Assembly (NCBI GenBank): GCA_964529685.1
Contig: CAZGZC010000002.1
Span: forward strand, 62,001-126,000
Source of the DNA: JALQUO01 sp964529685
GTDB taxonomy: Bacteria; Pseudomonadota; Alphaproteobacteria; Rickettsiales; Midichloriaceae
Direction: 5' to 3'
Length of the DNA stretch: 64,000 nucleotides
The notes under the pieces are model-generated. The model did not search any database. It worked only from the letters and a program-made list of their open reading frames with translations, and was not told the origin of the DNA. The position numbers and the translations under genes were made by a program. Positions 18,601 through 27,645 of this stretch are shown here, piece by piece. Each line of letters opens with the position of its first letter. The stretch's first letter is position 1.

Positions 18601-19458
18601 TTATAGTAGAGATAATCTACATAAAGTTGTAATATCTAGATTTTCTGGACGTAAATGGAGGATGTTTTGATCAAGTAGCGGTAATAAAAATTGTATCTTA
18701 TGACTTTTTTTAATAATTGAACTGACCATTTTGCGACGGTGAAGAAACAGCTCATGACATATTACTTTGAGTTTCTCAATATTATGTGGAATAACTGACT
18801 TTTTGGGGGTTAATGAGACTAAACTAGAAGTGACTTTAGGTTGAGGTATAAATGACTCTTTTGGTACATCAAAAAGCAGCTCTACATCACATAGAATTTG
18901 TGATAAGATACTGAGCCAAGAGTAAGCTTTACAGTTATTTGCAGCAACAATTCTATTTACAACTTCCTTCTGCAACATAACACAAATCTGACTGATACGA
19001 CCTAAAAAGTCAGAAGTCAACCACCTAAAAAGTAGCTCAGTACCAATATTATAAGGTAAATTCGCTATAATTTTTATACTCTTATGAGAGTATTGATCAA
19101 TTAAAGATTGAAAATCAAATGATAGAGCATCTGCTTCGACAAGGTGTAATTTACAATCTGAATAATATTCTCTAATTTCATTTAAAACAGGTATAAATCT
19201 CCTATCAGTCTCAATTGCAATAATTTCAACTCCAGGATGTAGAGCAAGAATAGCCTGTGTTAAATTACCCATACCAGGACCAATCTCAATCACTAAGCTA
19301 TTACTTAAATTATGGCAAGATAGCACTATTTGATCGCATATTTGAGTATTGTTTAAGAAATTTTGCCCTAAATTTTTATTTGCTTTCAGAAAAAATTTTT
19401 TATCTTCTGAAATCCTAGTTTTCAGGTCATTTGGAAATGATTGCGAAAATTTGAGCAT
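18601..19458 (-). CDS. rsmA: 16S rRNA dimethyladenosine transferase RsmA (KsgA)
   Basis: RsmA dimethylates two adjacent adenines (A1518/A1519) in the 3' hairpin of 16S rRNA using SAM. The 285 residues include NLGQNFLNN at the N-terminus, the SAM motif VIEIGPGMGNLT, acidic motif II (IAIETD), and the catalytic NLPYNIGTELLF. A C-terminal helical domain follows. It is divergent from the small gene at 19548. Intact by length and motifs. Confidence 0.96.
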   Translation of the reverse strand: MLKFSQSFPNDLKTRISEDKKFFLKANKNLGQNFLNNTQICDQIVLSCHNLSNSLVIEIGPGMGNLTQAILALHPGVEIIAIETDRRFIPVLNEIREYYSDCKLHLVEADALSFDFQSLIDQYSHKSIKIIANLPYNIGTELLFRWLTSDFLGRISQICVMLQKEVVNRIVAANNCKAYSWLSILSQILCDVELLFDVPKESFIPQPKVTSSLVSLTPKKSVIPHNIEKLKVICHELFLHRRKMVSSIIKKSHKIQFLLPLLDQNILHLRPENLDITTLCRLSLL

Positions 19459-19547
19459 CTTATTGTTATATTTTTAGTCTTTACATTTACTTGAATTATA
19501 GTTTACAATAATGTTATACACAGCAAATATGCAACCAAACATGTTAT

Positions 19548-19811
19548 ATGAAAATTAGAAAAAGTAAACTTAAATCCAAACAAGATAATAATATAAGAAA
19601 TGTTATTCGCGAAGAAATACAAAAATCCTTGATAAAAGAAAGGCAGATTATGAGCAGTGAAGCAATACGTGAGCATCATAAGTATTTCAAAACAGCTAAA
19701 CAAAAACTCATGCTAGATTTATTAAGTCCTAAAATAAATTTTGCTTTAAAACAAAGTTTAGCGCGCAATGTAGCATCACATATAGTTAAATCTATCATGG
19801 GAAAATTATAA
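19548..19811 (+). CDS. small basic protein of unknown function
   Basis: An 87-residue, strongly basic, helical protein (MKIRKSKLKSKQDNNIRNVI onward) with no signal peptide or membrane segment. No family is recognised. It is read in the same direction as acnA, whose start lies about 70 bases downstream, so it may be cotranscribed. The consistent amphipathic helix pattern favours a real gene, but conservation could not be checked. Confidence 0.5.
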   Translation: MKIRKSKLKSKQDNNIRNVIREEIQKSLIKERQIMSSEAIREHHKYFKTAKQKLMLDLLSPKINFALKQSLARNVASHIVKSIMGKL

Positions 19812-19881
19812 ATTATATTTGATATACGGTATTAGTAATGCCAGAATAAATTTATATGGTAAAATTTTTAAAAATTTGATA

Positions 19882-22494
19882 ATGAAAAAAAGTCTACAAA
19901 TCGGTCAGAAAATATATGAAATGTTTGATATAAATAATGCACTGAACGAAAACAAAATATCATTAGAAAAATTGCCATTTAGTATTCGTGTTCTAGTTGA
20001 GAATATAGCTAGGCATGGAAGCAATAGTGATGATTTTGTGGCAATAGCTAATAAATATAATTTAGGTCAAGATTCTGAGTCTGTAATCGATTTTTTCCCA
20101 GCACGAGTTCTAATGCAAGATTTTACTGGTGTACCTGCAGCTGTAGATCTGGCAGCTATGAGAGATGCAATAGTCGCGCAAGGAGGCGATCCTAAAAAAA
20201 TTAATCCAAAGATACAAGTAGATCTAGTTATTGATCATTCAATACAAGTTGACAAATATGCTTCAGAAGATGCTTTTAGGTATAATACACAAATAGAATT
20301 TGCAAAAAATAAAGAGCGTTATGAGTTCTTAAAATGGGGACAAGAATCACTAAATAACTTTACAGTTGTACCACCCGGAACAGGAATTTGCCATCAGGTG
20401 AACTTAGAATATCTGGCACAGGTTGTATTTGAAAATGGTAATTTAGTTTATCCTGATACATTAGTCGGCACAGATAGCCATACAACTATGGTAAATGCTC
20501 TTGGAGTACTTGGTTGGGGAGTTGGCGGAATAGAAGCTGAGGCAGCAATGCTTGGTGAACCACTGCCTATGATACTACCTAAGGTAGTAGGCATTCAATT
20601 AAAAGGTAAAATGGAACCAGGTATCACAGCAACAGATCTTGTTCTAACTATAACACAAAAACTTAGACAAACTGGAGTTGTAGGTAAGTTCGTTGAATTT
20701 TATGGTGATGGTCTGAAAAATTTATCACTTGCAGACAGAGCAACAGTCAGTAATATGGCTCCAGAATATGGTGCAACGTGCGGATTTTTTCCAGTAGATG
20801 ATGAAGTAATAAAATACTTGAAGTTGTCAGGCAGATCAGATGAAAAAATCGCTTTATGTGAGAAATATTGCCAAGATCAAAAGCTTTGGTTTGATGAGAA
20901 TATCAACTGTAACGAGATAAAATATGACGAAAAACTAACAATAGATCTGAGTGATATTAGAATGTCTTTGGCTGGACCGCAACGCCCACAAGATAGAGTA
21001 CAGCTAGAAGCTGTAGTGAGAAATTTCCAAGAAAATCTATCAAGTCTCAATAAAAATTCAGATAATACTAATCAGGAATTTAGGCAAAACAATATAAAGT
21101 TGAGTAATGGAAGTATAGTTATCGCAGCAATCACAAGCTGTACAAATACGTCAAATCCATATGCAATGATAGCTGCAGGTTTACTTGCAAAAAAAGCTGT
21201 AGAGTTAGGATTAGATGTAAAACCATGGGTTAAAACCTCATTCGCACCTGGATCACAAGTAGTAAGTGAATATATTAAAAAAGCTGGTCTTCAAGACTAT
21301 CTTTTTAAACTTGGGTTTAATTTAGTTGGTTACGGTTGTACAACATGTATTGGTAACTCAGGCCCACTCAAGCCAGAAATTGAAGAATTAATATCTAAGA
21401 ATCAACTTGTAGTTGCTAGTATTATATCGGGTAATAGAAATTTTGAGGGCAGAGTACATCCGCTTATCCGTGCCAACTACCTTGCATCTCCATTTATATG
21501 CGTTGCCTATGCAATAGCAGGTCATATAAATATAAACTTAGCAACAGAGCCACTTGGCATAAGTAAATACGGAAAAAAAGTCTTCTTAAAAGATATAATA
21601 CCTAGCAACTCAGAAGTGAATCTTACTATCGAAAAGTGTGTGACAAGAGAGATTTTTATTAAAAAATATAAAACTGTATTTGATGGCGATGAAAACTGGC
21701 AAAAATTAAACACAAGACGATCCGAAGTGTATAATTGGGATAGTAGTAGTACCTATATTAAACAACCGCCATACTTCAAAATTCGCAGTGAATCGAAATT
21801 AAATGATGTTAAAAATGCGAAAATATTAGCTATTTTAGGCGATAGTGTAACTACTGATCATATAAGTCCTGCTGGTAATATCGCTAAAACTTCACCAGCT
21901 GCACAATATCTCATAAAAAATAGCGTAAAACAAGAAGATTTCAACTCATATGGTGCGAGACGAGGTAATCATGAAGTTATGATGCGTGGAACTTTTGCCA
22001 ATATTAGAATTAGGAATAAAATAATACCTGAGATTGAAGGTGGTTTAACAAAATACAATGAAGAGATTATTTCTATATTTGATGCAGCAGATAGATATGC
22101 AACAGACAACACTCCATTAGTGATTTTTGCAGGTAAAGAATATGGTACAGGCTCTTCACGTGATTGGGCTGCAAAGGGTACTTATTTACTAGGAGTTCGC
22201 GCAGTAATTGTAGAAAGTTTTGAGCGTATACATAGATCAAACTTAATTGGTATGGGTGTTATACCTCTACAGCTTCAGCAAAACTTAAATTCACTACAAC
22301 TTAGAGGTGATGAAATTATTGAAATAATTGGACTTAATCAAAACATAAAACCGAAGCAAATAGTACAACTTAGAGTAAATGATAAAGTTTTTGACGTCAT
22401 AGCGAGGATCGATACTCAGCGTGAGGTTGAGTATCTACAAAGCGGCGGCATTATGCAGTATGTAATTACAAAAACCAAAGACGATCACAAGTAG
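19882..22494 (+). CDS. acnA: aconitate hydratase A
   Basis: Aconitase interconverts citrate and isocitrate with a [4Fe-4S] cluster. The frame is open from a TTG at 19819, but the ATG at 19882 (MKKSLQIGQKIYEMF) matches where AcnA proteins begin, giving 870 residues. Cluster ligands are in AITSCTNTSNP and YGCTTCIGNSGPL. Substrate segments include GTDSHTTMVNALGVLGWGVGG and the swivel-domain motif AGKEYGTGSSRDWAAKGT. It converges with gltA; the two stops are 24 bases apart. Confidence 0.96.
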   Translation: MKKSLQIGQKIYEMFDINNALNENKISLEKLPFSIRVLVENIARHGSNSDDFVAIANKYNLGQDSESVIDFFPARVLMQDFTGVPAAVDLAAMRDAIVAQGGDPKKINPKIQVDLVIDHSIQVDKYASEDAFRYNTQIEFAKNKERYEFLKWGQESLNNFTVVPPGTGICHQVNLEYLAQVVFENGNLVYPDTLVGTDSHTTMVNALGVLGWGVGGIEAEAAMLGEPLPMILPKVVGIQLKGKMEPGITATDLVLTITQKLRQTGVVGKFVEFYGDGLKNLSLADRATVSNMAPEYGATCGFFPVDDEVIKYLKLSGRSDEKIALCEKYCQDQKLWFDENINCNEIKYDEKLTIDLSDIRMSLAGPQRPQDRVQLEAVVRNFQENLSSLNKNSDNTNQEFRQNNIKLSNGSIVIAAITSCTNTSNPYAMIAAGLLAKKAVELGLDVKPWVKTSFAPGSQVVSEYIKKAGLQDYLFKLGFNLVGYGCTTCIGNSGPLKPEIEELISKNQLVVASIISGNRNFEGRVHPLIRANYLASPFICVAYAIAGHININLATEPLGISKYGKKVFLKDIIPSNSEVNLTIEKCVTREIFIKKYKTVFDGDENWQKLNTRRSEVYNWDSSSTYIKQPPYFKIRSESKLNDVKNAKILAILGDSVTTDHISPAGNIAKTSPAAQYLIKNSVKQEDFNSYGARRGNHEVMMRGTFANIRIRNKIIPEIEGGLTKYNEEIISIFDAADRYATDNTPLVIFAGKEYGTGSSRDWAAKGTYLLGVRAVIVESFERIHRSNLIGMGVIPLQLQQNLNSLQLRGDEIIEIIGLNQNIKPKQIVQLRVNDKVFDVIARIDTQREVEYLQSGGIMQYVITKTKDDHK

Positions 22495-22517
22495 ATTTTT
22501 AGTAGATTCATTATAAT

Positions 22518-23825
22518 TTACCTATCTTCTATCTTTATAAATTGTCTGAGGTTTTCACCGTAATACATTTGTCTTGGACGACCAATTTTTTGATTTGGAT
22601 CTTCAAGCATCTCTTTCCACTGCGAAACCCAGCCAACTGTACGGGCAATAGCGAACATTACAGTAAACATACTGATAGGAATACCTATAGCGCGATATAT
22701 TAATCCAGAGTAGAAATCTACATTAGGATATAGCTTCCTCTCAATAAAATAATCATCATGTAATGCAATTTTTTCTAGTTCTAGTGCTATTTGTAATAGA
22801 TCATCATTTTTATCTAAACTATCTAACACCTCCATACAAACCTTTTTAATGATTTTAGCTCTCGGATCATAGTTTTTATAAACTCTATGACCAAATCCCA
22901 TCAACCTAAAAGGATCATTTTTATCTTTAGATTTCTCAATATATAGTGGAATATTCTCCTTACGACCAATCTGAGTCAGCATCCTAACAACAGCTTCAGC
23001 TGCGCCTCCATGAGCAGGCCCCCATAATGCAGTCACCCCAGCACCTATTACAGCAAAAGGGTCAGCACCAGACGAACCACACAACCTTATAGTTGAGGTT
23101 GATGCATTTTGTTCATGGTCAGCATGTAAAACAAACAACAGGTCTATAGCCTTCCGAATAACTGGATTTACCTTATATTCTGCTGCTGATGGTGTAGCAA
23201 ACATCATCTTAACGAAGTTAGATATATAGTCTAAATCATTAGACGGATATATAAATGGATGACCGATCGAGTACTTATAAGTCATAGCAGCTAAAGTTGG
23301 CATTTTAGCTATTAATTTAATAGCAACTGCATCTCTATGCTCTGGATTACTAATATCGATCTCATCATGATAGAAAGCAGAAAGAGAGTTTACAACGCCA
23401 GACATCATAGCCATAGGGTGTGCATTTCTTGGAAAACTTCTATACATCAGCTTGATTTGTTCGTGCACCATAGTATGATCTATAACTTTTTCGCAAAACT
23501 TCTCGTACCGATCTCCACTAGGAAGTGCACCATACAATAATAGGTAGGCAATCTCTAAAAAACTACAATGTTCAGCCAAATCAGCTATATCGTAACCGCG
23601 ATATCTCAGGACTCCAGCATTACCGTCTATATAAGTGATCTCCGATAAGCAAGATGCAGTTGACATAAATCCAGGATCGAAAGTGAAAAGTCCTTCACTA
23701 TGAAGTTTGGATATATCAATAAACAAGTTATTCTCATGATCTCTATAGAGAGGTAATAAAATATCTCCTTTTAATTGATCTGAAACGAGCTTAATATTAC
23801 CAACACTATTATTTTTTCCATTCAT
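22518..23825 (-). CDS. gltA: citrate synthase
   Basis: Type I citrate synthase condensing oxaloacetate and acetyl-CoA, the entry step of the TCA cycle. The 435 residues are the usual length for the hexameric Gram-negative form. Catalytic segments are VLHADHEQNAST, WGPAHGGAAEAV and MGFGHRVYKNYDPRA, with the active-site Asp near the C-terminus (YPNVDFYSG). Upstream DNA on the minus strand has no cotranscribed gene. gltA is also a standard marker for typing Rickettsiales. Confidence 0.98.
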   Translation of the reverse strand: MNGKNNSVGNIKLVSDQLKGDILLPLYRDHENNLFIDISKLHSEGLFTFDPGFMSTASCLSEITYIDGNAGVLRYRGYDIADLAEHCSFLEIAYLLLYGALPSGDRYEKFCEKVIDHTMVHEQIKLMYRSFPRNAHPMAMMSGVVNSLSAFYHDEIDISNPEHRDAVAIKLIAKMPTLAAMTYKYSIGHPFIYPSNDLDYISNFVKMMFATPSAAEYKVNPVIRKAIDLLFVLHADHEQNASTSTIRLCGSSGADPFAVIGAGVTALWGPAHGGAAEAVVRMLTQIGRKENIPLYIEKSKDKNDPFRLMGFGHRVYKNYDPRAKIIKKVCMEVLDSLDKNDDLLQIALELEKIALHDDYFIERKLYPNVDFYSGLIYRAIGIPISMFTVMFAIARTVGWVSQWKEMLEDPNQKIGRPRQMYYGENLRQFIKIEDR

Positions 23826-24044
23826 TTTTTACTCCCTATAATTTTGTTTATTTTCATGTTCAATATAATTATAACAGCTCTTCTTAACAAAGATCAAGTA
23901 TATTTATAAATATTTTTTCTTGATTTTTTAACATTCTTGTCATAAGAAGGCTATGATAAAGCAAAACTCTAATCTAATAAAACTATTTATGTGATGCACT
24001 CGTTTTAACATGTAGATAAAATCTACGTTGAATTAAATAAATAA

Positions 24045-24540
24045 AAATTTGATATAAAATTAAATAATATTTCTTTATCTGATACTGGCAAGTTTGTTGC
24101 ATCAGCAGGAGTAATATTGTTATCTGATTTTTACACAAATAAATTTTCTGCTTTTCTATTGCACCAAGTTGTGGATGGAAGTCGAGTCAATTAAACCAAA
24201 GAGAATCTATAAATAAAACAGGAGAGAATCTGGTCCCCTTCCTATAACTTTATGTCTTGCTGTCTCTGACAAAACTATTGATACTCCAACCAACAGCACA
24301 AACACTTTTGGCTGTTGGAGCATATATTGTTAAATAGCTGATTCACTTTTCTCATTTAATTCAGTGCATCACGAAGCAGGTGTTGCTGCTGTTGCTCGTG
24401 CGCTCGGATCATTAGCAATGGAGGGGTTTCTGACATGTTATCAAAAGATATATGCACTACTGCTTTGGCTTATATCTGGCATAATCCTGCAGAAGAAAAT
24501 TCTGAACTTACACATTCCCCAGACGAAGCTGAGTTTTCAG
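24045..24540 (+). pseudogene. decayed gene remnants, unknown origin
   Basis: Several frames read like protein but are broken. One at 24045-24194 contains ISLSDTGKFVASAGVILLSD then a stop. A second contains LAVSDKTIDTPTNSTNTFG, a TAA at 24331-24333, then FNSVHHEAGVAAVARALGSL and MEGF. A +1 shift would continue as MLSKDICTTALAYIWHNPAE and end in DEAEFSA and a stop just before the convergent prenyl synthase. I do not recognise the parent. The rest of the 710-bp space after gltA shows no gene. An imperfect hairpin lies near 24279-24319. Confidence 0.4.
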
Positions 24541-25451
24541 CCTAACATTTCATCTAAAATACCTTCAAGTATTGCAGGTGCAGTTTTAAATGAAGCATCT
24601 TTATACTTCTCGGAAAAGGCTATAACTCTTTCTTCCACACAATATTTTTTCATTAATTCACTTAGTAAAACTTTATCAATTTTATTACTCTCAAGCATAA
24701 ATTGCACAATTCTCTTCTCAGCATAACTCATCGACTCTAACAAGATAATTAGTGGTAGAGTAACTTTTCCTTCTCTAATATCCTGGAAAATCTCCTTACC
24801 AATTACATTTTCATCTCCGAAATAGTCAAGCAAATCATCTTTAATTTGATATAAAATGCCAAAACTAAGGCCAAATTCCCTAGCTTTATCAATATCACTA
24901 TCTGCACAAATAGCACCAACAGCACAAGCAGCAGCAAATAAAACAGCAGTCTTGTCAGTTACAAGTCGGATATACTCCTCTATAGTTGTATCACTCTTAT
25001 TTAGAATCTGGATTTGCCAAACCTCAGCAGCACTGATAGTAGCAGAAGCATCAGCTAACTCCTTAAAAGCTGCTAATTTTCCACTCCTAACGATAAGTTG
25101 AAATGCTTTACTAAACATATTATCACCAACTAAGATACTTGTTTTATTATCCCAAATATTGTTTGCAGTAGGTATATTTCGCCTTGTGGCTGCATTATCA
25201 ATGACATCATCATGTAGAAGAGTAGCAGTATGAATTAACTCAACAGCTGCAGCTAAATATATTGCAGACTCATTACTAGAACTATCATCACTAAAAGCAA
25301 GAGTAAGAAGCGGTCTTAACCTCTTCCCGCCAGCAAGAAAAATATGATTAAATACATCTTTCAGTAGCATTACATCTTCCGGTATATCTCTTAGAAGTTC
25401 ACTATTTACAACTGAAATCTCATCTTTGAAGTTATTATAAAGCCTTTTCAT
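24537..25451 (-). CDS. trans-polyprenyl diphosphate synthase (IspB-like)
   Basis: A class I prenyltransferase making the long isoprenoid chain, probably the octaprenyl tail of ubiquinone. The 304 residues carry both aspartate-rich motifs, LLHDDVID (first DDxxD) and QIKDDLLDYFGD (second DDxxD), plus AGGKRLRPLL for substrate binding. GEN context gives no operon. Chain length is decided by residues upstream of the first motif and is not predicted here; the IspB role is inferred from the single-copy quinone role in such genomes. Confidence 0.9.
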   Translation of the reverse strand: MKRLYNNFKDEISVVNSELLRDIPEDVMLLKDVFNHIFLAGGKRLRPLLTLAFSDDSSSNESAIYLAAAVELIHTATLLHDDVIDNAATRRNIPTANNIWDNKTSILVGDNMFSKAFQLIVRSGKLAAFKELADASATISAAEVWQIQILNKSDTTIEEYIRLVTDKTAVLFAAACAVGAICADSDIDKAREFGLSFGILYQIKDDLLDYFGDENVIGKEIFQDIREGKVTLPLIILLESMSYAEKRIVQFMLESNKIDKVLLSELMKKYCVEERVIAFSEKYKDASFKTAPAILEGILDEMLG

Positions 25452-25620
25452 TTGCTAATTACTAGTAATAATCTCTAACATTATACCAAATCTATTCTTA
25501 GTAATGTTATTTATAGGCAGTCTAGTGAATCTGAATCATATCTTTTCTATTAGAAATTTCAAATTAGACAGAGATAGATTAAATTTTCTAATACCAGCTA
25601 AGGAAGTTGTAAAATACAAT

Positions 25621-26484
25621 TCAACCAGCAGTACCTGGTTTTTTAGCTAACTTTAAGAAAGTAATTACTATCAGTGCAAGAATCAATTTAAAGTTTACAG
25701 GTTCAATCTCTAATCTTATTAAAATATTGGTAATTGTAAAATAACAAAAGACTCCAACAAAGCAGCTGCACAACTCAATAAATGGGCTGTGGTTTATCAA
25801 TTTTTCATGAAAAAATCTAATTTTAGTAACTAGATGTAAGCCAATAACTAGTGCACCAATCCCAGTTATAGCTATGCCGAAGCCCATATTAATATCAGCA
25901 TAACCATACATTTGACATATAATTGCCCCATATAGAGCTGCAAGAGCTCCACTAATACCCAACCCAATCATTCTATAAAACTCGGAGCTGAAACCCAATT
26001 TATCCATTAAATTCCTATTTTCACCAAAACCGCGTAGCTTTAGACCAAATTTACAACTCATCACAAGTAGAGAAAGAACAACAGTAAATATAGCTGTAGA
26101 GATGACAAGAAGAAGCTTATTGCCCCCCATCAACTTCAAGAGAGTGCTAGTCTGCATAGTCATTATATTAGGCTTACCCATCACATTTAAGTTAATGCTA
26201 TATAGGGCAAATGACATCAGTAGCCCCGCAATTATATCGTTAATACTATTTTTTCTCTGTACAACAGCAACACAAGCACCAGCAGCAAAACCAGCAGCCA
26301 TAGCAGCAACAGATGCAGCTATAGGATGAACTCCAGCCAATAACATTTTACCACATATTGCAGCGCCAAGTACAAGACTCCCATCCACACTAACATCAGT
26401 AACCTTAAGAATTACATAGCTAAAGTATATTCCACAGATTAGGGGAAAAAATAATAAACTTTGTTCTAAAATACCTAATAACAT
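25621..26484 (-). CDS. ABC transporter permease (COG4120-type)
   Basis: A 287-residue inner-membrane protein with about eight or nine hydrophobic segments. It resembles permeases of the uncharacterised ABC family whose partners are an ATPase and a TrpX/YtrE-like binding protein (KVTDVSVDGSLVLGAAICG, GFGIAITGIGALVIGLHL). Such systems are suspected to import amino acids. No ATP-binding or substrate-binding subunit is adjacent, so the other components must be elsewhere. Substrate is unknown. Confidence 0.75.
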   Translation of the reverse strand: MLLGILEQSLLFFPLICGIYFSYVILKVTDVSVDGSLVLGAAICGKMLLAGVHPIAASVAAMAAGFAAGACVAVVQRKNSINDIIAGLLMSFALYSINLNVMGKPNIMTMQTSTLLKLMGGNKLLLVISTAIFTVVLSLLVMSCKFGLKLRGFGENRNLMDKLGFSSEFYRMIGLGISGALAALYGAIICQMYGYADINMGFGIAITGIGALVIGLHLVTKIRFFHEKLINHSPFIELCSCFVGVFCYFTITNILIRLEIEPVNFKLILALIVITFLKLAKKPGTAG

Positions 26485-26629
26485 AACTCATCAGAAAATA
26501 TAAAACAGATTTTTCTTAGTTTCTTACTACATACTGCAGCGCTAAGTATCAGGCTATCATCAATCCTAATATCATCTATAGAAAATAAATAATAGAAAAA
26601 ATCTAAGCTTTTATCAAAAATAAATCCTA

Positions 26630-27511
26630 TCACTTTTTAGTGCAAAATATTAAAACTGGCGCAGATATATAGATCGATGAATATGTACCAAAAGCAATTC
26701 CAAATGAGAGACCAGCGCTAAATCCTCTAAGAGCTTCACCACCAAATATAAGAAGGGCTATACAGACAACTAGTGTGGTAAAAGACGTCATCATTGTCCT
26801 AGAGAGGGTTTCATTAATACTCTGGTTGATAAGTGCCTTAAACTCACATCTATTAATTTTAACCTTAAGATTCTCTCTAATCCTATCATAAATAACAATG
26901 CTATCATTGATCGAGTAACCAACTATAGTCAAAACAACTGCAATAGATGTAAGATCAAACTGGAAACCACTCAAGCTAAAGAAGCCCAAGGTAATGAGAA
27001 CATCATGTAATAGGGCAAGCATTATTCCAAATCCAAATTTTAAGTCAAAACGCAACCAAATATAAATCATCATAGCTAGAAGTGAAAAGATAATTGCTTT
27101 AGCTCCATCAGATGCAAACTCAGCACCGACTTTCGGTCCAATATAGTCAACTTTTATAAACTCAGTATCAGGAAAAGACTTTTTTATAATCTGTGCTACT
27201 TTATCCACGGCCTCACTGCCACTTACACCAATCTGTAAGCTATAGTTACAACAGATGGAATCTTCACTATAAAGCTTAGTTTTATGGATCTCAAAGTCAG
27301 TATACTCATCACTCATAATATTTTTCATGATAACCTCAACATCATCATGCTTAGTCCAAAACTCAATGACAGTGCCACCTCTAAAGTCAATGCTGAAATT
27401 TAGCCCTTTAAAAATCAGCAAAATAATACTGAAAATGGTAAGCATTCCACTAAAAGTTAGGGCATAATTTTTCTTTCCAATAAAATCTATATTTGGTATC
27501 TCTTTCGACAT
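26630..27511 (-). CDS. secF: protein-export membrane protein SecF
   Basis: SecF, with SecD, uses the proton gradient to pull exported proteins through SecYEG. The 293 residues have the N-terminal helix, the periplasmic P1 domain beginning FSIDFRGGTVIEF, and five C-terminal transmembrane segments with YSINDSIVIYDRIREN (the conserved D-x-x-V-x-x-x-D-R pattern). secD is not adjacent; the neighbouring genes are an ABC permease and, divergently, rne. Confidence 0.95.
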   Translation of the reverse strand: MSKEIPNIDFIGKKNYALTFSGMLTIFSIILLIFKGLNFSIDFRGGTVIEFWTKHDDVEVIMKNIMSDEYTDFEIHKTKLYSEDSICCNYSLQIGVSGSEAVDKVAQIIKKSFPDTEFIKVDYIGPKVGAEFASDGAKAIIFSLLAMMIYIWLRFDLKFGFGIMLALLHDVLITLGFFSLSGFQFDLTSIAVVLTIVGYSINDSIVIYDRIRENLKVKINRCEFKALINQSINETLSRTMMTSFTTLVVCIALLIFGGEALRGFSAGLSFGIAFGTYSSIYISAPVLIFCTKK

Positions 27512-27645
27512 CTGTTAAATTATAGGTATTATGCTATGTACGTTTTGTCAGATTAAGTTCATAAACCTTCTTATACCACGGTAGATGGGAATAACAAATC
27601 TTTGAGTGCAGTCTGGCAAACTTGAAAAGTTTTTAAGGAAAGTTA

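Noticed and set aside
19819..19881. 21-residue N-terminal extension of AcnA from a TTG
   Set aside because: AcnA family start matches the ATG at 19882; the extension has no similarity.
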